A DNA stretch of 64,000 bases from Gammaproteobacteria bacterium (GTDB lineage: Bacteria; Pseudomonadota; Gammaproteobacteria; Nitrosococcales; Methylophagaceae): positions 326,931 to 390,930 of the forward strand of contig JAQWIT010000003.1 in assembly GCA_029248745.1 (NCBI GenBank), written 5' to 3'. The translations under genes and the position numbers were made by a program. Below the pieces are notes generated by a model that saw only the letters and a program-made list of their open reading frames with translations, was not told where the DNA came from and made no database searches. Shown here piece after piece: positions 57,246 to 64,000 of the stretch. Numbering within the stretch: the first letter of the stretch is position 1; every line of letters begins with the position of its first letter.

Positions 57246-57970
57246 TTTTCACTTTACATATCTGGCGACAAAAAAATGCGATAGCGCAAGGCTATTTTGA
57301 GCAATATCAAATGGATGTCAGCGAAACCACTTCGTTCTTAGAAATGATGGATGGCTTAAATGAGCAACTCATCAGTAAGGGTCATGATGCCATTGCCTTT
57401 GATTTCGATTGTCGTGAAGGAATATGTGGCACTTGTAGTTTAGTCATTAATGGTGCACCCCATGGTAAACAGACCGCAACAACGACCTGCCAAGTGTATA
57501 TGCGTGACTATGCTGATGAACCCGAACTATGGATAGAGCCTTGGCGTGCAACCGCATTTCCAGTGATTAAAGATTTAATTGTTGATCGCTTGGCATTCGA
57601 TAAAATCATCAACTCAGGCGGTTATATTGCGACGCGAACAGGTTCGGCTTGTGAAGCCAATACGATTGCGATACCAAAAGAAACGGCTGATGATGCATTT
57701 GATTCTGCCACCTGTATTGGCTGTGGTGCATGTGTTGCTGTCTGCCCTAATGCGTCAGCGACTTTGTTTGTTGCTGCAAAAGTCAGCCATTTATCAAGCC
57801 TGCCACAAGGTGAGGTTGATTCTCAGAGAGCCAAAAAAATGTTAACCGAAATGGAAGAACAAGGTTTCGGAACATGTAGTAATTATCGCGAATGTGAAAG
57901 CGCATGCCCTAAAGAAATCAGTGTGTCGACGATTACACAAATGAACAAATTATTGTATCAAAACAAGTAG
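57242..57970 (+). CDS. sdhB: Succinate dehydrogenase/fumarate reductase iron-sulfur subunit
   Basis: 242 residues carrying ligands for three clusters: [2Fe-2S] at Cys57, Cys62, Cys65 and Cys83; [4Fe-4S] at Cys158, Cys161 and Cys164; and [3Fe-4S] at Cys168, Cys212 and Cys218 with Cys222. It overlaps sdhA by ATGA. It relays electrons from FAD to the di-haem anchor. Order C-A-B is that of Bacillus and Wolinella, not the C-D-A-B of E. coli. Confidence 0.95.
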   Translation: MIFTLHIWRQKNAIAQGYFEQYQMDVSETTSFLEMMDGLNEQLISKGHDAIAFDFDCREGICGTCSLVINGAPHGKQTATTTCQVYMRDYADEPELWIEPWRATAFPVIKDLIVDRLAFDKIINSGGYIATRTGSACEANTIAIPKETADDAFDSATCIGCGACVAVCPNASATLFVAAKVSHLSSLPQGEVDSQRAKKMLTEMEEQGFGTCSNYRECESACPKEISVSTITQMNKLLYQNK

Positions 57971-58089
57971 CTACCTATCCCCTAAAACAAAGCGCGTTCA
58001 TCAATAAGAACTATGGATGAAGTTAGAGGCAAGTCAGGTTAGAATAGCCTAGTTTAAAATAACTAGCTTAGCCATGTTCGGAGTGATGA

Positions 58090-59175
58090 ATGTTAAACCA
58101 TGACCAAATCAAACAATTGATTAATGCTTATGAAGACCCCTTCAGTGGGATTAATCTAGGCGATAGTCATACTAAAATTACAGCTCAATCTGAAGGGTCG
58201 TCACTGAACGTCAGCGTGACATTAGGTTACCCAGCGAAAGGCCATCAAGCACAAATGGTATCTGACCTCACCAAGCTATTGCAGGAAAAGGCAAATGCTG
58301 ATTCAGTGGCGGTAACAGTAGACTGGCGAGTGATTAAGCATAAAGTACAACAAGGCTTAAAAGGTTTAACCGGCGTTAAAAATATTATTGCTGTGGCGTC
58401 CGGAAAAGGAGGAGTAGGTAAATCCACCACATCAGTCAACTTAGCTTTAGCGTTAGCGGCCGAAGGTGCGAACATCGGGATTCTAGATGCCGATATATAT
58501 GGTCCAAGTCAGCCGAGGATGTTAGGGAAAAGCCAAAAACCTGAGTCAGAAGATGGCAAAAGTATTAAACCGGTTGAAAGCTATGGCCTACAAAGTATGT
58601 CGATCGGTTATTTAATTGATGAAGAAGAGCCCATGGTATGGCGTGGCCCGATGGTGACACAGGCTTTACAACAATTATTGAATGATACCAAGTGGGATAA
58701 CTTAGATTACTTGGTGATTGATTTACCACCTGGCACGGGTGATATCCAACTGACTTTATCGCAAAATGTGCCGGTCAGTGGTGCCGTGATTGTCACAACT
58801 CCACAAGATATTTCCTTACTAGATGCACGGAAAGGGCTGAAAATGTTTGAGAAGGTCAATGTGCCAGTGATGGGTATTATCGAAAATATGAGTACACATA
58901 TTTGTAGTCAATGTGGTCATGAAGAACATATTTTTGGTCAAGGTGGCGGCCAAACAATGGCAGAACAATACGATGTTGATTTGCTCAGTTCTTTGCCGCT
59001 AGATATACGCATTCGTGAAAATGCCGATAATGGAGAGCCGACGGTGGCTATTGATCCTGAGGGTGATATTGCAAAAGCATATCGTTTGATAGCGACCAGA
59101 GTGGCAGCAAGATTGGCAATGCAAGGCAAAGATTATGCATCTGCATTTCCTAATGTCGTTGTGCAAAACGATTAG
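58090..59175 (+). CDS. mrp: Fe-S cluster carrier ATPase Mrp (ApbC/NBP35 family)
   Basis: A 361-residue P-loop protein. An N-terminal MIP18/DUF59-like domain (1-85) is followed by the deviant Walker A GKGGVGKST (105-113), YGPSQPRMLG, LPPGTGDIQLTL, and the cluster-binding CSQC (about 273-276). It binds and transfers [4Fe-4S] clusters, together with the A-type carrier and Grx4 seen elsewhere in the window. Intact. Confidence 0.95.
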   Translation: MLNHDQIKQLINAYEDPFSGINLGDSHTKITAQSEGSSLNVSVTLGYPAKGHQAQMVSDLTKLLQEKANADSVAVTVDWRVIKHKVQQGLKGLTGVKNIIAVASGKGGVGKSTTSVNLALALAAEGANIGILDADIYGPSQPRMLGKSQKPESEDGKSIKPVESYGLQSMSIGYLIDEEEPMVWRGPMVTQALQQLLNDTKWDNLDYLVIDLPPGTGDIQLTLSQNVPVSGAVIVTTPQDISLLDARKGLKMFEKVNVPVMGIIENMSTHICSQCGHEEHIFGQGGGQTMAEQYDVDLLSSLPLDIRIRENADNGEPTVAIDPEGDIAKAYRLIATRVAARLAMQGKDYASAFPNVVVQND

Positions 59176-59247
59176 ACTAAAGCTAGTATAGTCAGTTGTG
59201 TTAGACATTATTAAATAGTTAAATTAACCGAAGAAAGTGATGATGAA

Positions 59248-59814
59248 ATGAGTATCAAATCTGATAAATGGATCCGCCGCATGGCCGAGCAACACGATAT
59301 GATTTCGCCCTTTGAATCAGGGCAAAGGCGTGAAAGTGAAAATGGCCGGATGATTTCCTATGGCACGTCAAGCTACGGCTATGATGTAAGGTGCTCAAAC
59401 GAATTCAAAATATTCACTAATATCAATTCTGCTATTGTTGACCCAAAAAAATTCGATGAAAACAGTTTTGTGGATGTGAATTCAGATGTGTGTATTATTC
59501 CGCCGAACTCTTTTGCCTTGGCAAGAACAGTCGAACACTTCAAAATTCCACGCAATGTCTTAACGATCTGTTTAGGGAAATCAACCTATGCGCGGTGCGG
59601 TATCATCGTAAATGTCACACCATTAGAACCTGAATGGGAAGGACATGTGACTCTAGAATTTTCAAATACCACACCATTACCAGCCAAAATTTATGCGAAT
59701 GAAGGCGTTGCTCAAATGCTGTTTTTCGAGTCAGATGAAGTGTGTGAAACATCATATGCTGACCGAAGTGGTAAATATCAAGGTCAACAAGGTGTGACAC
59801 TACCCAAGTCCTAA
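59248..59814 (+). CDS. dcd: dCTP deaminase
   Basis: A 188-residue trimeric enzyme making dUTP from dCTP for thymidylate synthesis. [27 protein letters not shown] and [37 protein letters not shown] are the conserved segments with the catalytic glutamate. Length matches the family. It overlaps the following lipoprotein start by one base. Confidence 0.95.
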   Translation: MSIKSDKWIRRMAEQHDMISPFESGQRRESENGRMISYGTSSYGYDVRCSNEFKIFTNINSAIVDPKKFDENSFVDVNSDVCIIPPNSFALARTVEHFKIPRNVLTICLGKSTYARCGIIVNVTPLEPEWEGHVTLEFSNTTPLPAKIYANEGVAQMLFFESDEVCETSYADRSGKYQGQQGVTLPKS

Positions 59815-60011
59815 TGAAGATGGCATACAAACTCATACTCATTCTTTTTATTTCAACGTTATTGTCAGCGTGCTCTTCAGAGCGTCAGGCAGATAAAGAA
59901 TGGCCGCACAGTGAGTTAAGCAGCTATGCAGCAGCATTTTCACCTAAAGATAAAGCTGTTTATGCAGAATCAGGTAACGGCATTGGTCAAAAATGGAAGC
60001 TCAAGAAGTAA
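59814..60011 (+). CDS. Small putative lipoprotein
   Basis: A 65-residue protein with a signal peptide and lipobox LLSAC (cysteine near residue 20), followed by a short polar mature part. An in-frame ATG at 59820 is an alternative start. It sits between dcd and the YqfO-like gene, overlapping the latter by 19 nt. Function unknown. Confidence 0.6.
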   Translation: MKMAYKLILILFISTLLSACSSERQADKEWPHSELSSYAAAFSPKDKAVYAESGNGIGQKWKLKK

Positions 60012-60334
60012 CACGCTATAAACTGGTTTTCTTTGTTCCTGAAAGTCATAAAGAAACAGTTAAATCAGCCTTATTTTCAAAAGGCGCTGGTCAATATCAA
60101 GGTTATGACAGCTGTGCGTGGGAAAGCTTGGGAAAAGGGCAATTTAGACCGCTTGAAGGAAGCGAGCCTTTTCAAGGACAAACAAACAAGATTGAAAAAG
60201 TTGATGAGTATAGAGTTGAAATGCTGTGTCTGCGTCAACATATTAAAACAATATTGCAGACTTTGATTGAGGTTCATCCATACGAAGTCCCTGCTTACGA
60301 AGTCTGGCCCGTGCAAAGCCTAGATGATTTTTAA
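59993..60334 (+). CDS. YqfO/CutA-like protein (COG3323)
   Basis: A 113-residue protein with YKLVFFVPESHKETVKSALFSKGAGQYQGYDSCAWES and a C-terminal HPYEVPAYEVWPV, characteristic of the NIF3-associated YqfO domain occurring alone. The fold is ferredoxin-like and resembles CutA; the biochemical role is unknown. It precedes pepN by 18 nt. Confidence 0.85.
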   Translation: MEAQEVTRYKLVFFVPESHKETVKSALFSKGAGQYQGYDSCAWESLGKGQFRPLEGSEPFQGQTNKIEKVDEYRVEMLCLRQHIKTILQTLIEVHPYEVPAYEVWPVQSLDDF

Positions 60335-60352
60335 TTTTTACCGAGTGTTGCC

Positions 60353-63004
60353 ATGCCTACCAATACCGCACCAATAGAAACTTTTTTAGTTGATTATCAA
60401 GTCCCTAACTACATGGTTGATCGTGTCTCACTCCATTTTGACTTAGACCGCTCTGATACTAAAGTACGAAGTGTGTTATCAATGAGACGGAATCCGGAAG
60501 GGCTCGGAGGGGACTGTATCTTAGATGGGGAGCAGATAACTTTAGTGTCTATCAAGCTCAATGGTAAGGCACTACAAGGTAATGAATATCAGCGTACAGA
60601 TAAAAGTCTATTGATTTCAGCCGTGCCAGAACAATTTGATTTAGAAATAGAAACACTTATTCATCCTGATAAAAATACCGCCTTAGAAGGCCTATATCAT
60701 TCAGGTGGTTTGTTTTGTACACAGTGTGAGGCTGAGGGCTTTAGACGGATTACCTATTACCCCGATCGTCCAGACGTGATGTCTGTTTTTACGGTATCAA
60801 TTGCTGCGGATAGAGCTGAATGGCCGATCATGTTATCCAACGGTAATTTAGAAAAGCAGGGTCAATTTGAAGACGGTCGCCATTGGGTCCGCTGGCATGA
60901 TCCACACCCCAAACCCGCTTATCTTTTTGCCTTAGTGGCAGGGGATTTACACCGTCAGAAAGACAGCTTTGTAACTAAATCAGGCCGTCAAGTGACATTA
61001 GAAATCTATGTTGATCCTGAAAATAGCCATAAATGTGATCACGCCATAATGTCACTTAAACAAGCGATGAAGTGGGATGAAGAGACTTACGGTCGCGAAT
61101 ATGATCTCGATGTGTTTATGATTGTCGCAGTCAATGATTTCAACATGGGCGCAATGGAAAATAAAGGGCTTAATATCTTTAATTCAGCATGTGTCTTAGC
61201 CAGTCCAGAAACGGCAACAGATCGTGATTATTACACGATCCAAAGTATCGTCGGTCATGAATACTTCCATAACTGGTCTGGAAACCGTGTGACGTGTCGA
61301 GATTGGTTCCAATTGAGTTTAAAGGAAGGATTCACTGTATTACGTGATCAACAGTTTAGTGCTGACATGAACTCAGCTGCAGTACAAAGAATTGATGATG
61401 TGAACCAATTACGTACCATGCAGTTTGCTGAGGACGCTGGGCCAATGTCACACCCAGTAAGACCCGCTTCATTTATCGAGATCAGTAATTTTTATACTGT
61501 CACCATTTATGAGAAGGGCGCTGAGGTCGTAGGCATGATTAAAACGATTGTGGGTGAGCAGGGCTTTAGAAAGGGCACAGACCTATACTTCGACCGTCAT
61601 GATGGGCAAGCGGTGACAACGGATGATTTTGTTAAAGCAATTGAAGATGCCAACGATATTGACCTAAGTCAGTTTAAACGTTGGTATTCACAAGCGGGTA
61701 CACCTCAAATCACAGTTGGTACTGAATATGATGTCGTTCGTCTGCAATTAACTATTAGTATCAAACAACAATGCCCTGCGACAGCTGATCAGAAACAAAA
61801 GGTACCTTTCCATATCCCCGTTGCGATAGGCCTTCTCGATAAACAAGGTCAGGCGATGCCATTACAACAGTTAGGACAAACGCAAGCCAGCGAGCGTGAT
61901 ACACAAGTGTTATCAGTGACAGAAGCTGAGCAGCAGTTCACTTTTATTAATGTTACAACGGAACCCGTGTTGTCATTATTACGTGGATTTTCTGCCCCGG
62001 TCAAAATCAACCTGACTCGCTCTAATGCAGAGCTGGCATTTTTAATGGCGAATGACAAAGATAGTTTTAGCCGCTGGGATGCGGGCCAACAGTTATTAAT
62101 CAATACGCTACTACAAATGAGTGAGTTGGCTAAACAAGGCCACGCTTTAACACTGCCTGTCGAATTAACAGAGCAATTTAATAAAGTGCTGGCCGATGCT
62201 GATAATGAACCTGCATTGGTTGCTAAGATGTTGTTATTACCTTCAGAGAATTACATGGCGGCACAACAAGCATCGGCAGATGTCGATGCCATTCATTCTG
62301 CGAGACAGTTTGTGAAGAAAGAGCTCGCTTTGAAACTTAAGCAACAGTTCTCCGCTTTATACTCAACATTGAACAGTGATGAAACATACATGTTTAATGC
62401 TGATGCCATGGCAAAACGGAGTTTGAAAAATATTTGTCTAGATTATCTTGTTATGACGGGTGATCCAATGCACACCCAGCGTTGCCTAAAACAAATGAAA
62501 CAAGCTGACAACATGACAGATACCCTAGCTGGACTGAATTGTCTGGTTGAACAACCTGGGCCAGAAAGCGAACATGCATTACGGGCTTTTTATGAGCAAT
62601 GGCAGCATGATAAACAAGTTGTTGATAAATGGTTGGCAGTTCAGGCCCAATCAAGCTTACCAAATACACTTATTAAAGTGAAAGGGCTGATGAAACATCC
62701 TGCCTTTAGCATCAAAAACCCTAATAATGTGCGATCACTAATTGGCCAGTTTTGTCGTAATAATCCGGTTAATTTCCATGCCATTGATGGCTCTGGTTAT
62801 CAATTTTTAGCAGAGCAAATTTTAATATTAGATAAACTCAATCCACAGATAGCGGCAAGACAACTTGGTGCTTTTAATTCATGGAGACAGTACGATGCAT
62901 ATCGACAAGAACTGATGAAAAATGCATTAGACAGCATCGCACAGTCATCAGACTTATCAGCGGATGTTTATGAAATTGTGACTAAATACTTGGCGGCAGC
63001 ATAA
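60353..63004 (+). CDS. pepN: Aminopeptidase N (M1 family)
   Basis: An 883-residue zinc aminopeptidase. GAMEN is at residues 266-270, and the zinc motif HEYFHNW starts at 302 (His302, Glu303, His306) with the distal ligand Glu325 in SLKEGFT. Alpha-helical C-terminal domains follow. Length matches E. coli PepN. It removes N-terminal residues from peptides in the cytoplasm. It overlaps the HIT gene by one base. Confidence 0.96.
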   Translation: MPTNTAPIETFLVDYQVPNYMVDRVSLHFDLDRSDTKVRSVLSMRRNPEGLGGDCILDGEQITLVSIKLNGKALQGNEYQRTDKSLLISAVPEQFDLEIETLIHPDKNTALEGLYHSGGLFCTQCEAEGFRRITYYPDRPDVMSVFTVSIAADRAEWPIMLSNGNLEKQGQFEDGRHWVRWHDPHPKPAYLFALVAGDLHRQKDSFVTKSGRQVTLEIYVDPENSHKCDHAIMSLKQAMKWDEETYGREYDLDVFMIVAVNDFNMGAMENKGLNIFNSACVLASPETATDRDYYTIQSIVGHEYFHNWSGNRVTCRDWFQLSLKEGFTVLRDQQFSADMNSAAVQRIDDVNQLRTMQFAEDAGPMSHPVRPASFIEISNFYTVTIYEKGAEVVGMIKTIVGEQGFRKGTDLYFDRHDGQAVTTDDFVKAIEDANDIDLSQFKRWYSQAGTPQITVGTEYDVVRLQLTISIKQQCPATADQKQKVPFHIPVAIGLLDKQGQAMPLQQLGQTQASERDTQVLSVTEAEQQFTFINVTTEPVLSLLRGFSAPVKINLTRSNAELAFLMANDKDSFSRWDAGQQLLINTLLQMSELAKQGHALTLPVELTEQFNKVLADADNEPALVAKMLLLPSENYMAAQQASADVDAIHSARQFVKKELALKLKQQFSALYSTLNSDETYMFNADAMAKRSLKNICLDYLVMTGDPMHTQRCLKQMKQADNMTDTLAGLNCLVEQPGPESEHALRAFYEQWQHDKQVVDKWLAVQAQSSLPNTLIKVKGLMKHPAFSIKNPNNVRSLIGQFCRNNPVNFHAIDGSGYQFLAEQILILDKLNPQIAARQLGAFNSWRQYDAYRQELMKNALDSIAQSSDLSADVYEIVTKYLAAA

Positions 63005-63426
63005 TGTATCAGCTCCATGCTCATCTGGCTGCAGACACATTGGCGATAGGTCAATTTGAATTGTGTGACGTAAGATTGATGGATGATGCACGTTATCCGT
63101 GGGTTATTCTAGTGCCTAGAAAAGAAGGCCTTGTGGAAAGTTATCAATTACCTCAAGCTGATCAGCAGTTGTTGATGCATGAATCTGCTTTTGTGACAGA
63201 GCAATTAGCTCAACTGGTCGGGGCAGATAAAATGAACGTGGCGGTATTAGGCAATGTCGTGAGTCAATTACATATTCACCATATTGCGCGTTATAAAGCA
63301 GATGAGTGTTGGCCTGCACCGGTATGGGGAAAAGGCGATGTCGTTCACTACCAAGCAGCTGAAGCACAAGCCGTCGTCAAACAGCTAACACAGGCCTTTG
63401 CTGAGTTATTGAGAGATGGCATCTGA
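63004..63426 (+). CDS. HIT-family protein
   Basis: A 140-residue histidine-triad protein with QLHIHHIARYKADECWPAPVWG near residue 90 carrying the catalytic histidines. The subgroup, common next to pepN-like genes in gammaproteobacteria, is thought to hydrolyse nucleotide phosphoramidates or adenylates. Its real substrate is not known. Overlaps pepN and the DUF2835 gene. Confidence 0.9.
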   Translation: MYQLHAHLAADTLAIGQFELCDVRLMDDARYPWVILVPRKEGLVESYQLPQADQQLLMHESAFVTEQLAQLVGADKMNVAVLGNVVSQLHIHHIARYKADECWPAPVWGKGDVVHYQAAEAQAVVKQLTQAFAELLRDGI

Positions 63427-63655
63427 ATTACGGTTTAGAATGGCCATCAGTGCAGAAGAGGCGAGCTGCTATTATCGCGGTACAGCAAGGTTTGTTGTCG
63501 TTACGGCTGAAAATGGCCAAAAGCTGCAGTTTCCAGCGCAGTATATTCGACCATTCTTAAACCAGCCTGGCGTGAGGGGCTTATCTAGTATTCAATTTGA
63601 TGATGACAATAAGTTTATCGCTCTAAAAAAATATCAGACTAATCACTTAGAATAG
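63416..63655 (+). CDS. DUF2835 family protein
   Basis: A 79-residue protein matching DUF2835: LRFRMAISAEEASCYYRGTA, then VVTAENGQKLQFPAQYIRPF, and a final beta-hairpin. Function unknown, restricted mainly to gammaproteobacteria. It starts inside the end of the HIT gene, so the two are translationally coupled. Confidence 0.88.
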   Translation: MASELRFRMAISAEEASCYYRGTARFVVVTAENGQKLQFPAQYIRPFLNQPGVRGLSSIQFDDDNKFIALKKYQTNHLE

Positions 63656-64000
63656 AGTTTTTTTCTAGGTGGTATCAGATCAGTAATATTCCCTCCCGCC
63701 ATCTCAGCAGCAAAGCCCAAGGTCTCCAATAAAGTCTAATGAGGATGGATCGTCATCCCAATATCCTCAGCATCAGTGCCCATCTCCAGTGCCAATACTG
63801 TCTCAGCAATGAGTTCACCCGCATTAGGACCCACAATACCCGCACCAATAATACCGCCACCAATCACGAGTAGCTTTTTAGGAATGTCTTCTATGTCTAA
63901 GGCATCGGTTGAATCCATCATTCTTGGATCGTCATGCGGGAACACAGGAATTTTAGTGACCCGAGAGCCTGCTGCAACAATACAGTTATCGAAACTGATG
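63643..64000 (-). pseudogene. lpd: Dihydrolipoamide dehydrogenase remnant (internal deletion and TAG)
   Basis: Reading leftward from the window edge, the frame gives an Lpd segment FDNCIVAAGSRVTKIPVFP and then the NAD-binding glycine motif VIGGGIIG. It jumps straight to AGIVGPNAGELIAETVLALEMG near the C-terminus. The intervening NAD and central domains (about 180-200 residues) are deleted. Further on, IHPH is followed by TAG, and then TLLETLGFAAEMAGGNITDLIPPRKK. The N-terminal FAD part would lie beyond the window. Lpd is the E3 subunit of pyruvate and 2-oxoglutarate dehydrogenases. Confidence 0.87.

Overview
The window looks like a piece of a gammaproteobacterial chromosome of moderate GC. 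The main evidence is gene order: nadB diverging from rpoE-rseA-rseB-rseC-mucD, followed by lepA-lepB-(DUF4845)-rnc-era-recO-pdxJ-acpS-cysM-rlmD. That order is typical of Pseudomonas-like and Thiotrichales-like genomes. A membrane pyrophosphatase, a PEP-CTERM-type protein and a Bacillus/epsilon-type succinate dehydrogenase would fit a marine Methylophaga/Cycloclasticus-like lineage. That placement is inference and cannot be settled from this window.

Layout. 1-4.7 kb: nadB (partial) and the sigma-E envelope-stress operon. 4.7-13.7 kb: the lepA to cysM housekeeping operon and rlmD. 13.7-20 kb: a poorly conserved stretch with a stop-interrupted PEP-CTERM gene, ppsA, and two decayed PilT/PilU-type ATPase genes. 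20-29 kb: an LpxR-like outer-membrane protein, tRNA-Leu, queA-trmJ-cysE-iscR-iscA, bioA, an encapsulated-ferritin-type protein, a HugZ-like protein, a lytic transglycosylase and small unknown genes. 29-36 kb: CopD-like protein, class I fumarase, proS, a MIF homologue, a pseudouridine synthase and a MATE exporter. 36-44 kb: membrane pyrophosphatase, broken TauE, rubredoxin, soluble pyrophosphatase, serB, grxD, clpS-clpA. 44-47 kb: cobO and btuB behind an adenosylcobalamin riboswitch. 47-52 kb: mostly wreckage (acidic-repeat ORF, mqo, aldose dehydrogenase, ald) around intact greB and selO. 52-64 kb: metG, sdhCAB, mrp, dcd, a YqfO-like protein, pepN, a HIT protein, DUF2835, and a gutted lpd at the right edge.

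The most striking feature is the contrast between intact essential genes and about a dozen dispensable genes carrying nonsense codons, frameshifts or deletions. Translation, protein secretion, RNA processing and tRNA-charging genes all read cleanly. lpd, mqo, ald, a PQQ-type aldose dehydrogenase, tauE, the pilU-like pair, a PEP-CTERM protein and a DUF4845 protein are broken. The even health of the essential genes argues against simple sequencing error and for early genome erosion, as in a recently host-restricted or otherwise relaxed lineage (inference).

Two further items stand out. IscR has lost the middle of its three cluster-ligand cysteines (Cys98 to Tyr), and the gene is followed directly by an A-type carrier with no iscS or iscU. 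About 1.7 kb downstream of that carrier is an orphan EncFtn-type ferritin that lacks both the encapsulin-targeting tail and a shell gene. No CRISPR array, rRNA, insertion sequence or phage was recognised, and I did not find a clearly new multi-gene system.
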